Source: an uncultured Clostridia bacterium (GTDB taxonomy: Bacteria > Bacillota > Clostridia > TANB77 > CAG-508). From it: a DNA stretch of 17,693 bases. The stretch is taken from positions 1 through 17,693 of the forward strand of contig CAKPCF010000031.1 of assembly GCA_934141445.1 (NCBI GenBank). The letters are read 5' to 3'. The notes under the pieces were generated by a model. The model made no database searches and was not told the origin of the DNA. It saw only the letters and a program-made list of their open reading frames with translations. Made by a program: the position numbers and the translations under genes. Positions 6,281 through 13,730 of the stretch are shown here, piece after piece. The stretch's first letter is position 1. Each line of letters begins with the position of its first letter.

Positions 6281-6364
6281 AAAAACTGTTATATATTTTA
6301 TGAAGTGCCCTCCCGAATGTTAGACATTTTTCGGGTTCAGTTCATTTAATATATAACAGTTTTT
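6281..6364. terminator. Bidirectional terminator of murC and spoIVB, split by an insertion
   Basis: AAAAACTGTTATATAT (6281-6296) and ATATATAACAGTTTTT (6349-6364) are perfect 16-bp complements with A and T tracts at the ends, so the hairpin works in both directions between the converging genes. The loop is expanded from an inferred four bases (TTTA) to 52 by a 44-bp insert and its target duplication. Confidence 0.85.
6301..6344. mobile_element. 44-bp IS3-type end-to-end remnant in the terminator loop
   Basis: The segment begins TGAAGTGCCCTCCCGAATG and ends TCGGGTTCAGTTCA: terminal TG...CA with imperfect inverted ends (TGAA-x-TG ... CA-x-TTCA, inner CCCGAA/TTCGGG). It contains GTTAGACA, a motif I associate with the ends of IS150-group IS3 elements. 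TTTA occurs directly on both sides (6297-6300 and 6345-6348), the 3-4 bp duplication expected of that group. Removing the insert and one TTTA leaves a clean hairpin with a TTTA loop. No transposase remains. Alternatively it is a tiny non-autonomous element or an RNA structure that evolved in place. Confidence 0.5.
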
Positions 6365-6412
6365 ATTATTATTCCGATATTTATATTCAACAAATATGTT
6401 AAATAAAATATC

Positions 6413-7609
6413 TTAATTTATTTTGTTCATTTCTTTTATCATCATATCTGCAAAAATTGCATATCCTTTAGTTGGAGAATTTACTAAAACATTAGTTACA
6501 GCTCCAACAAATTTTCCATCTTGAATAATTGGTGCTCCTGAAAGACCTCTAATTATTCCTCCTGTCTTATCAATCAATTCCTGGTCTGTAACTTCTATCA
6601 TCATGCTTTTATTATTTATATTATTTGAATTATATATTTTTTCTATTTTTATATCATATTCTTTTGTTCCTTTACCATCAACAGAACAAAGCATCTTAGC
6701 CTCTCCTACTTTAATTTCATCTCTTAAAGCAACTTGCATTTTTTTACTATAATCTAAACTTAAGTTTGACAAATTGGTTAGTTCGCCATATATTCCAAAA
6801 TTCGTATTTTTATACACTTTTCCAATTGTTGGCTGATTGATTATGCTACCTCTAATTTCTCCTGGTTTTCCTTGTTCTCCTTTCTGAATTGACACAATTT
6901 TAGATGTTACAATATTTCCAGATTCAATATTTATTAAGCTATCAGTATCATTATCTGTTATTCCATGACCCAAAGCAGCAAAAGATTTACTTTCTGGTTC
7001 ATAATAAGTTAAAGTTCCAACACCTGTTGCAGCATCCTTTACCCACAATCCTAGTCTATACTCCTTGCTATTTACCTGAACTGGTTTTATATTAGAAGTT
7101 GCAATACTTCCATCTTCTTTTAATAAAGTAAGATTTATACTTTCTCCTTCAGATGCATTTATTTCTTTTTGTAAACTTTCTATAGTTTGTATTTCTAAAT
7201 CATTTACTTTTAAAATAGTATCTCCTTCTTGAATATCTAAATTTTCAAAAGGTTTCTCTTTGTTATGGTTCATATCTTCTATTTCTGACATTCCAACAAT
7301 CAATACACCATTTGTATAAAGTTTCAAACCAATAATCTTTCCAACTGGAATTACTTCTGTATTTTCTATTACATTAACAGACACTTCTTTTACTGTTTTT
7401 CCAAGAATACTTAAATCTAATTTAGTAATATTTTCGTTTTCCAAGGCAACACTAGAAGTTTCTACTACATCAATTCCATATAAAGTTTTCAGTTTATATT
7501 GCTCGCCTTTTAATAAAGTTATCTGCTTTGGAATCAAAGTTATATTACAAACATATAAATATATAATTAACAAAAATAAAATGGTCATCACTATTTTCAT
7601 TCTTTTCAT
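6413..7609 (-). CDS. spoIVB: SpoIVB serine protease (S55 family)
   Basis: This 398-aa protein is the forespore-secreted protease that, in Bacillus, cleaves SpoIVFA to trigger sigma-K processing in the mother cell. It has an N-terminal membrane or signal segment (5-21), a PDZ domain (about 95-180, with NLDIQEGDTILKVND) and an S55 catalytic domain. The triad is intact: H215 (ALGHGITD), D342 (EVTDQEL) and S357 (IRGLSGAP), with the Asp-Ser spacing of 15 seen in Bacillus; KGYAIF ends the domain. It follows the 800-aa gene by 39 bp. The ribosome binding site is poor, so the start is less certain. Its place at the end of a pilus-like operon, with no spo0A after it, is unusual. Confidence 0.95.
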   Translation of the reverse strand: MKRMKIVMTILFLLIIYLYVCNITLIPKQITLLKGEQYKLKTLYGIDVVETSSVALENENITKLDLSILGKTVKEVSVNVIENTEVIPVGKIIGLKLYTNGVLIVGMSEIEDMNHNKEKPFENLDIQEGDTILKVNDLEIQTIESLQKEINASEGESINLTLLKEDGSIATSNIKPVQVNSKEYRLGLWVKDAATGVGTLTYYEPESKSFAALGHGITDNDTDSLINIESGNIVTSKIVSIQKGEQGKPGEIRGSIINQPTIGKVYKNTNFGIYGELTNLSNLSLDYSKKMQVALRDEIKVGEAKMLCSVDGKGTKEYDIKIEKIYNSNNINNKSMMIEVTDQELIDKTGGIIRGLSGAPIIQDGKFVGAVTNVLVNSPTKGYAIFADMMIKEMNKIN

Positions 7610-7635
7610 AAAAATAGCTTAACCATTTTTTTTAT

Positions 7636-7665
7636 AATTATTTATATTCTACTTATATATTATGC
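7636..7665 (-). promoter_or_regulatory. Possible forespore (sigma-G/F-like) promoter of spoIVB
   Basis: On the minus strand GCATA (7661-7665) matches the sigma-G -35, with an 18-bp spacer to AATAATT (7636-7642), a 5-of-7 match to CATWMTA. The start would fall near 7628, about 19 nt before the ATG. It overlaps the end of the upstream gene. In such AT-rich DNA the match is weak evidence, but Bacillus spoIVB is expressed from sigma-F and sigma-G. Confidence 0.3.
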
Positions 7666-10051
7666 CTAAAAATTCTTGATTAAATGTAACAATTGAAGTT
7701 GTAAAGCCTCTCTCTAATTTTATATTTATGGTCTTTGTTTGTTCTCCCATAAACAAATCAGGATTTACATCAAGTTCTATTGTCTGATTTCTTGAATAAT
7801 TACTTGTTGCTAATGTTTTTTGACCTATAAGTTTGTTATTTAAGTATACTTTAAAATTTACTGTTGTTTCTCTTACATCATTAGACTTTAAATTACTCAA
7901 AATTAGTTTTATGCCTTTTACCTCACTTATTGGTCTTTTTAACTCTTTCGTTCGTATTCCAGAATCTAAAGTAACCAATCCAAGTCCAAATGATATACCA
8001 GCATGTTTTTCAGTATCATTGCTACAGTATCCTTCAGACTTTGTTAAAGCATTAGTTTTATATATTCCCTGCCTTAACGCTCCAAGTGCTTGATAATATG
8101 CTTTTAATTTGTTAGTTGAATTTGAAATTGATGAAAAATCAATTCCTTCCACATAACTTTCTTCATCATTATTATCTCTAATATAGTTTCTATTTATTAT
8201 ACAATTATAACAAGAAAGATTTTTATGGTCATATTCATATTTTTTTGATTGCTTATTGTAAATTTTATCATATTTTACCTCTTTTGAAGTAAATGCAATA
8301 TACTCTGTTTCATCTGTTAATTCTGGGCAATCTATTCTATGATAATATAATTTATCATCAGTAAAATTAGGGTCTGAAAAATCTTCTTGGTTAAAATCAC
8401 TCTTATTAAAATAAGCTTTAGGTACATAATATATTTCATCTGGAATTACAGTAAGTTCATTGTTTGTACTTGAAACTAATGCATAGTTACTATAATTTTT
8501 ACTTCCACAAGAAACACCTTGCATATATGCAACAACTGATACTTTAGTTGTAATTTTTTCCCATTCATCATCAGTCATAAGTGGAACTTCAAAAGTAAGT
8601 TTTCCATTAGCCATTGCACTATATGAAGAAAATGCCACGTTCAAATTATATTGTATAGAATTTCTTATAACCTGTGCCTTATGACTTGCAAAAACTGAAT
8701 CTCCATCGATGTCTTGACCACCAGCAAATACATTTCCTTCTTTATCACTAAATTTATCAAAAACATTTTTATATAAACTTTGATCTTCTTCATCAGAAGG
8801 GTTAATATATTTTTGCAATGTTGTTGATAAAGCTTTTTCATTTTCTTTAATTGTGCTAGTATCAATGTCTTTCTCTTGAATAGTTCCTAAATTATTATAC
8901 ACCCATTTTGAAAATATTGTTGATCTAACATAATAAGCTACTGCTTCTGATTGCTGAATTTTATATTCCAAATCTTGAATAGTATTCAATTTATCTAATA
9001 CATTATCTTTAGCAAGGTTAATTTCATCTTCTGTTGAATTTGCATCTGTTGCCTTATTTCTATATGTATTATATAAATCTTGATATTCTTCATAAGTTTT
9101 AGTTAATTTTTCTTTTTTGTCTGCAATGCTTTCTCCATCACCTGATGTCCTTAAAACTACTGTTTTTTGTTCATTATTCACATTAACATTAAGTATAATT
9201 TTAATTGGATTTTCATTTTTTAAAATATAATCTTCTGCTACATTTTCATTATAATTTAATAATTTACTTGTTACATTAGTATTTTCATTTTCAAATATTT
9301 GATAAAGTATATTTTCATTTATTAAATATCCAGTTTTGGTATAATATACATCTTTAATTGTTCCTTCTATGTTTATATAATTATCTAATGTATAATTTAC
9401 TGTAATATCAATATCATCTTCTGCTCTAACATATCTTGCAGAATATGGCATATATGATTTTAAAATATTTTGCTGAACATACAAAACTTCATCACTTGAT
9501 AAATCTGTTGTAAATTGATTATCTTCTGTTCCAGTTTTTGTTAAATACTGCAATTCACCAGAATCAGTATATATTGGCTGTCCAACTTTTGATGAAATTT
9601 CATCTCCAATCTGACTAGAGTCCTTTGCTATTTCCGTATTAACTCCATTTTTTAGGCTGTAATCATATCCATACTTTTTTATTATTGGCTGTTCTGTTGG
9701 TGAATAAATATAATATCCATCATATAAAGTATACAAAATTGCTGGTATATATGGTTCAATACTTGATTTACTTGCATTTGACAAACCAAAATTTGTTGCT
9801 AAAGTATTAAAAAATATATTATTTGAAGCTTCAATTATTGTTCTTAAAGAATCAGATACTGCTGACAAATCTTCATTTGCTGTATTTATTTCAAATGCTG
9901 ACATTGCATCATGAGTTGCTTTTAATAATTTTGAATCATAAGATGATTGAAGTGCAATAGTATCTACCTGCATTTGTACATAATATGTTAATATTATAAC
10001 CATTGGCAATATTATAATTGCAAAAACAATTCCTAAACTTTGTAATTTCAT
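7649..10051 (-). CDS. Large single-span extracytoplasmic protein of the pilus-like operon
   Basis: I recognise the protein type only as a conserved hypothetical of Clostridia. In its 800 residues: one N-terminal membrane helix (7-27), an outward region starting with a helical stretch (30-90), a striking aromatic motif YIPAILYTLYDGYYIYSP (101-118), a charged coiled-coil-like stretch (310-372), Cys at 515, 575, 614, 617 and 676, and a C-terminal beta-rich domain (710-800). There is no sortase motif. The N-terminal anchor resembles that of the small subunits in the same operon, so it may be a large minor subunit or tip protein. AAAGGAA precedes the ATG. A terminator-like hairpin separates it from the previous gene, suggesting lower expression. 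Enzyme activity is not evident. Confidence 0.75.
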   Translation of the reverse strand: MKLQSLGIVFAIIILPMVIILTYYVQMQVDTIALQSSYDSKLLKATHDAMSAFEINTANEDLSAVSDSLRTIIEASNNIFFNTLATNFGLSNASKSSIEPYIPAILYTLYDGYYIYSPTEQPIIKKYGYDYSLKNGVNTEIAKDSSQIGDEISSKVGQPIYTDSGELQYLTKTGTEDNQFTTDLSSDEVLYVQQNILKSYMPYSARYVRAEDDIDITVNYTLDNYINIEGTIKDVYYTKTGYLINENILYQIFENENTNVTSKLLNYNENVAEDYILKNENPIKIILNVNVNNEQKTVVLRTSGDGESIADKKEKLTKTYEEYQDLYNTYRNKATDANSTEDEINLAKDNVLDKLNTIQDLEYKIQQSEAVAYYVRSTIFSKWVYNNLGTIQEKDIDTSTIKENEKALSTTLQKYINPSDEEDQSLYKNVFDKFSDKEGNVFAGGQDIDGDSVFASHKAQVIRNSIQYNLNVAFSSYSAMANGKLTFEVPLMTDDEWEKITTKVSVVAYMQGVSCGSKNYSNYALVSSTNNELTVIPDEIYYVPKAYFNKSDFNQEDFSDPNFTDDKLYYHRIDCPELTDETEYIAFTSKEVKYDKIYNKQSKKYEYDHKNLSCYNCIINRNYIRDNNDEESYVEGIDFSSISNSTNKLKAYYQALGALRQGIYKTNALTKSEGYCSNDTEKHAGISFGLGLVTLDSGIRTKELKRPISEVKGIKLILSNLKSNDVRETTVNFKVYLNNKLIGQKTLATSNYSRNQTIELDVNPDLFMGEQTKTINIKLERGFTTSIVTFNQEFLGIIYK

Positions 10052-10071
10052 TAGTTATTCCTTTATTATAA

Positions 10072-10148
10072 ATTTTTAAAAAGACTTAAAGTTTAAATAC
10101 TTATCTAAATTATCAAAAATTAAAATAGTAAATTTAAACATTAAGTCT
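10072..10148 (-). terminator. Intra-operon terminator or attenuator before the 800-aa gene
   Basis: AGACTTAAAGTTTAAAT (10082-10098) pairs with ATTTAAACATTAAGTCT (10132-10148) with one mismatch in 17 bp. On the minus strand the stem is followed by TTTTT. It lies in the 118-bp gap after the 174-aa gene. It would end most transcripts there and let a fraction read into the 800-aa gene and spoIVB. Confidence 0.7.
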
Positions 10149-10169
10149 CCCCATTCTTTTACTTATATT

Positions 10170-10694
10170 TTATTTAGAACCTGTAGCTTGTACCATTCCT
10201 GAATGTTGTGCTGCAATTTGATATGTATCACTTCCAGAAATTGAATAGAAAGCACTTCTAATTGTTTGAGCCATTGTTTTATTAGTATTCTTTACACTAA
10301 CTGAAATAATGTCTCCTTCTTTCATATTATAAGAACTTCCAGCTTCTAATACAGACATAATTTGTGATGTATATACTGAATAATATACATTTTCACCAAT
10401 TACTGTTCCTGATGTCCATGCTGATTTTTTTCCTATATTTTCATCTAAAACTTTTACTTCAATTTCAATATCATAAGCATTACCTGTTGATTGAATAGCA
10501 CTTACTAATTTAGAATAGTTGTCCATTGTTATTTTTCCAATAGACCTTGAATTATCAACAAATTCTGTAGTAGCTGTTGTTACAGAAAGTTGTGACATAT
10601 CATCTCCTCTTTCAGCAACTGACATCAAAGGAAAGATAAACATTAGTATTGCTGCTAAAAAGATAGCAACAACTGTTATTAAAGTATCACTCAT
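10170..10694 (-). CDS. Small membrane-anchored protein, TadE-like in shape
   Basis: This 174-aa protein has an N-terminal hydrophobic helix (4-25, LITVVAIFLAAILMFIFPLM) with almost no leader, then an outward domain containing FVDNSRSIGKITMDNYSKL and TGNAYDIEIEVK. The arrangement is that of minor pilin-like or TadE-like proteins, where the helix is both anchor and packing element; this is by architecture, not by a clear family match. It lacks both the MENA start and the FN/TG signatures shared by its neighbours. TAGGAGG precedes the ATG by 5 nt and only 17 bp separate it from the previous stop, so it belongs to the operon. The gene after it is behind a terminator-like hairpin. Confidence 0.7.
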   Translation of the reverse strand: MSDTLITVVAIFLAAILMFIFPLMSVAERGDDMSQLSVTTATTEFVDNSRSIGKITMDNYSKLVSAIQSTGNAYDIEIEVKVLDENIGKKSAWTSGTVIGENVYYSVYTSQIMSVLEAGSSYNMKEGDIISVSVKNTNKTMAQTIRSAFYSISGSDTYQIAAQHSGMVQATGSK

Positions 10695-10711
10695 TTAATC
10701 CTCCTAAAAAT

Positions 10712-11506
10712 TTAATTATTATTTTCATTATCATTTATTCTCTTTATAGAATATATAATTTCTATTTTATCTTCTGGTTGCTTACTACCTGTAATAGTTT
10801 CAATATCATCTCCTTCACCAACAGAAATAGTATCTCCACTATATGTATATTTAACAAAAGATTCTACAAGTCTATATCCTTCTACGACTCCACTTAAAAA
10901 GGTTTCCAAATTATTATTTGAATAATCAACTTTAACATTATTTATATAACCAATTTCACCTTTTATAAATAAATCCACTCTTGCTTTTGCATCTGTATTT
11001 GTATTTCCAATCCAAGGTGCTTCAAATAAATATGGATTTGTAGAATCCACTGTTGTTGACTCATTTATATTTTCATTATTATGTCCATCATTACGACCAT
11101 CATTGTTTCTATCATTATATTTATTAAGTAACGCTACTCTTTCATTTCTTTCTGCTTCTGTTTCATTTCTTGATGAAGTTACTCCAACAGCTTTATTTAC
11201 TTTTCCTTCAGTATTTATATCAAAAATTTGTACAAGTTTTCCATCTTTATTATAAAGTTTTACAGAAAAGTTTTCTTTATAATAACGATAAAGTGTAGGT
11301 ACTATGGTATCTTTTCCAATTTCTCTATAATGTTTATTTTTTGCAGTAATATCTAAATTATCAAAAAAATTAGTTTTATCGTTCATATACACTATTGTTT
11401 TAACTGTTGTATTTGTAACATTTAAAGCATATATTGCTGTTGAAAGGGCTATTACTAGTACTAACATACCAAAAGCCATTTTCATAGCATCAAGTGCATT
11501 TTCCAT
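10712..11506 (-). CDS. MENA-type pilin-like protein with Asn/Asp-rich segment
   Basis: This 264-aa protein begins MENALDAMK, then a hydrophobic helix (10-28). The MENA start is shared with three other proteins of the operon, but the FN-x2-aromatic motif and the C-terminal TG signature are missing, so it is a distant relative or has only taken over the N-terminus. It contains IVPTLYRYYKENFSVKLYN (68-86) and a hydrophilic linker rich in Asn, Asp, Gly and Arg at 130-149. The outward domain has no recognisable fold. AAAGGA lies about 11 nt before the ATG, and 25 bp separate it from the previous stop. Probably a minor subunit of the envelope machine. Confidence 0.7.
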   Translation of the reverse strand: MENALDAMKMAFGMLVLVIALSTAIYALNVTNTTVKTIVYMNDKTNFFDNLDITAKNKHYREIGKDTIVPTLYRYYKENFSVKLYNKDGKLVQIFDINTEGKVNKAVGVTSSRNETEAERNERVALLNKYNDRNNDGRNDGHNNENINESTTVDSTNPYLFEAPWIGNTNTDAKARVDLFIKGEIGYINNVKVDYSNNNLETFLSGVVEGYRLVESFVKYTYSGDTISVGEGDDIETITGSKQPEDKIEIIYSIKRINDNENNN

Positions 11507-11531
11507 AGATACCTATCCTTTCTCTTAAGTT

Positions 11532-12011
11532 TTATTCTTCATTTGGTGTAAAAGTAGTTTCTATATCAGAACATTTTATAATTACTCCTGATATATTACC
11601 TGTTTTCTTTGAATAAACAAAATCTACATAATAGTTTTGTTTTGGTTTAATTTGATTTTTTATTTTTGAAATTTCATCATCATTGTTATTAGCAACTGTT
11701 GAAAAAATCTCTGTAAATTCTCCATTTGCCTCTGTTTGATATTTGAAATCAATCAATTTAGAAGCATCTTTGCTATTATTTTGTATAATTCCAACAACAA
11801 CATCTATCATGTTTCTAACTGTTGAACCAATATGTTTTCCGTCATAAACCAATAAACTATTATTAAATTCATTGTTCGTTCTTAAATTTTCTTTTTTAGA
11901 TTTTTGAGGTGAATTTGTAAAATACAGCATTAGCAGTAAACCAATAATGGCAACTGCTAATACAATTATTATCACTTTAAAAATCTTATGTATGTCTACT
12001 TTATTTCCCAT
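11532..12011 (-). CDS. Pilin-like paralogue without MENA start (159 aa)
   Basis: The protein starts MGNKVDIHKIFK, then a hydrophobic helix (11-31). After it comes F49-N50-x2-L53-x2-Y56, nearly in register with the F50-N51-x2-W/Y/F54-x2-Y/F57 of the MENA paralogues. A conserved IIQNNSKDASKLIDF segment (75-89) resembles the same region of the 154-aa neighbour. The C-terminal signature YSKKTGNISGVII matches the family pattern Y-x3-T-G-x-I-x2-V-x-I. It is therefore a member of the paralogous family with a longer cytoplasmic N-terminus. The ribosome binding site is weak (GTTGGA), which may lower its yield, and 20 bp separate it from the upstream gene. Confidence 0.7.
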   Translation of the reverse strand: MGNKVDIHKIFKVIIIVLAVAIIGLLLMLYFTNSPQKSKKENLRTNNEFNNSLLVYDGKHIGSTVRNMIDVVVGIIQNNSKDASKLIDFKYQTEANGEFTEIFSTVANNNDDEISKIKNQIKPKQNYYVDFVYSKKTGNISGVIIKCSDIETTFTPNEE

Positions 12012-12031
12012 AATATTTCCAACTTTTCTAA

Positions 12032-12496
12032 TTAGTAAGTAATAATTACTTTATTGATTATACCAGTAGAATTGTTAATTTCTGTAGTAACTTTATAATT
12101 ATGTTTTAATTCAATAGAATTTCTTGCAGTTTGCATATTTGTCAAAACAGTTGAGATATCATCTGCAGCTATAGGATTTCCATTATCTTCTGTTGTTACA
12201 ACAGTATAGTCATCATTACCTACTTTTAGATTTATTAGTTTTGTAGGATCTTCTTTGTTTGTACTGTTATTAGCGATAATTTGGCTAATTAAAGTTCTAC
12301 AATTTGAACCCTTTTGTGTACCTTCATAGTTTGTCCAGCCTTGGTTAAAAGCTGTAACTTCTTGTGAGTTCATTTGACTTGTTGCTCCATAAATTGAGCT
12401 TGATGAACTTGTATAAATATACATACCTATAGCTATAATTAAAATTGAGATAAGTATAGCACCAGCTATAATAAGTGCCTTTGATGCATTTTCCAT
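12032..12496 (-). CDS. MENA-type pilin-like paralogue (154 aa)
   Basis: This is one of four proteins with the MENA start (MENASKAL), followed by a pure hydrophobic helix (7-28), a serine run (SSSSS) and a helix ending F50-N51-x2-W54-x2-Y57. An IIANN...TKLINLKVG segment follows, and the C-terminus is INNSTGIINKVIITY. The 57-residue N-terminal unit is about the length of the alpha-1 helix of type IV pilins, so I infer a pilin or pseudopilin. No classical leader with Gly before the helix exists, so processing by a prepilin peptidase is uncertain. AAGGAGG, the strongest ribosome binding site of the operon, lies 9 nt before the ATG, which could mark an abundant subunit. Confidence 0.75.
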   Translation of the reverse strand: MENASKALIIAGAILISILIIAIGMYIYTSSSSSIYGATSQMNSQEVTAFNQGWTNYEGTQKGSNCRTLISQIIANNSTNKEDPTKLINLKVGNDDYTVVTTEDNGNPIAADDISTVLTNMQTARNSIELKHNYKVTTEINNSTGIINKVIITY

Positions 12497-12564
12497 ATAA
12501 TTTTTCCTCCTTAGTTTTTTTCTTTATTTTAACACTATTTTTTTCAATAGTAACATTAAAACCT

Positions 12565-12999
12565 TTAGTATTGTACAGACTCAAATGTCATTGTTGCAAT
12601 TCTAGATGTTTCTTGATGATAAGTAATATTTGTACATTTAAAATTTATAACTCCAAAATAATTTGTAAATGATTCCATACCAAGTTTATTTATATTTTCC
12701 ATTGGGTATGTTTTACCATTTATAATCATTGTTATATAAATCTTTATACTATATTTTCCATCATCAATATATAAACCATTTTCATCTTTTGAAATTTGAT
12801 ATTTTTCGTTATTACTAATAGCTTTATTTATTAAAGTAGTAATATCAACACCTGGTACATCTTCCTTATTATATTCCTCATATTGCTTATTAAAATTTAG
12901 TACCTGTCTCATACTTTTTTGATAATTATTAAAATTTACAACAATTATCAAAACTACTATACAAAAAGCCAATAATAACATCATAAATGTCTTTTTCAT
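12565..12999 (-). CDS. Pilin-like paralogue with short N-terminus (144 aa)
   Basis: The protein starts MKKTF, then a hydrophobic helix (6-22). The family motif is F36-N37-x2-Y40-x2-Y43, 14 residues earlier than in the MENA proteins, followed by GVDITTLINKAISNNEKY (50-67). That last segment is very close to GVDLISVLNKAKSNNEKY of the 297-aa paralogue, so these two are the nearest relatives in the set. The C-terminal YHQETSRIATMTF fits the family pattern with Ser for Gly. AAAGGA precedes the ATG by 7 nt. It follows a 106-bp gap that contains only AT-rich sequence. Probably a minor pseudopilin; the shorter helix may place it differently in the assembly. Confidence 0.72.
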   Translation of the reverse strand: MKKTFMMLLLAFCIVVLIIVVNFNNYQKSMRQVLNFNKQYEEYNKEDVPGVDITTLINKAISNNEKYQISKDENGLYIDDGKYSIKIYITMIINGKTYPMENINKLGMESFTNYFGVINFKCTNITYHQETSRIATMTFESVQY

Positions 13000-13105
13000 T
13001 TTGTTATCCTTTTTTATTATATATTAAAATATATTGTTTTTCAACATTTTTTCTTATATTTTTATATCATAATTTTGGTATTTTATTTAGTTTTATAAAC
13101 TTTCA

Positions 13106-13699
13106 CTAGAAGTCACTTGTTTCAGTTATTGTAAAGTCTACTTCATTTACCTTTCCTGTTCTTGAATTATATAATACATTGCCCATAAAATAATACCTAT
13201 ATACATATTTATTATCAAGTAATTTTACATCACTTAATTTTTTTCCTGTACTTCTATCCCATTCAAGTTTTAGAAAATCATTTGTAGAAATTGTATTATC
13301 ACCTGAAGTAGAAAGACTTACTCCATCTATCATTGTGTTTTTTGGTATTCTACTATCATTCTGTAAGGAATATCTTACATTTCCTCTTTTATCTTTTACC
13401 AAAATCTTAACAAATTCTACATTATCATATCCATTTTGTTTATTAACATCATAAGCTAAATTTATTGCAGTAACAACATCAGATGCAACTTTAAAATCTT
13501 CTCTAACATTCTCATCATTTCCAGTTACAAAAGTTTCAAATTGTGAATTAAATTTATCTATATTTTCTTGCCCTTTTTTTTGGTCGTAATTTTCTCCAAC
13601 TCTTGCTGCACTTCTAAACATAAAAATCATTAAGTACAATACAAAGAGTGCAATCATAGTTGCAGCAACCATATAAAAGGCTTTTGTTGCATTTTCCAT
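13106..13699 (-). CDS. MENA-type pilin-like paralogue (197 aa)
   Basis: It begins MENATKAF with a hydrophobic helix (8-28), basic residues (R29, R33) and a helix ending F50-N51-x2-F54-x2-F57, exactly in register with two other MENA proteins. A segment LAYDVNKQNGYDNVEF and a beta-rich outward domain follow, then YNSRTGKVNEVDF near the C-terminus. The first 20 bases of the gene (ATGGAAAATGCAACAAAAGC) are identical to those of the upstream paralogue, so the start is under strong constraint or recently copied. AAAGGAG lies 6 nt before the ATG; 31 bp follow the preceding stop. Function is inferred as for the other subunits. Confidence 0.75.
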   Translation of the reverse strand: MENATKAFYMVAATMIALFVLYLMIFMFRSAARVGENYDQKKGQENIDKFNSQFETFVTGNDENVREDFKVASDVVTAINLAYDVNKQNGYDNVEFVKILVKDKRGNVRYSLQNDSRIPKNTMIDGVSLSTSGDNTISTNDFLKLEWDRSTGKKLSDVKLLDNKYVYRYYFMGNVLYNSRTGKVNEVDFTITETSDF

Positions 13700-13730
13700 T
13701 TAGCTCTCCTTTATAAACTTATTTTATATT

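Noticed and set aside
6301..6344. Riboswitch or regulatory RNA after murC
   Set aside because: It lies downstream of both converging genes, and the TG...CA ends with flanking TTTA repeats are better explained by insertion; kept as a lower-probability alternative.
10061..10074. TATAAT just before the 800-aa gene as a promoter
   Set aside because: Transcription would begin inside the ribosome binding site and no -35 is present; it is part of the AT-rich terminator tail.
11082..11130. Short tandem DNA repeat behind the Asn/Asp-rich linker
   Set aside because: The ATCATT-like units are irregular in spacing and sequence; codon composition explains them.
12345..12584. 79-codon open frame overlapping the 154-aa pilin-like gene
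   Set aside because: Other frame of a well-supported gene; it crosses that gene's ribosome binding site and encodes a Tyr/Leu/Asn-rich product with no pattern.
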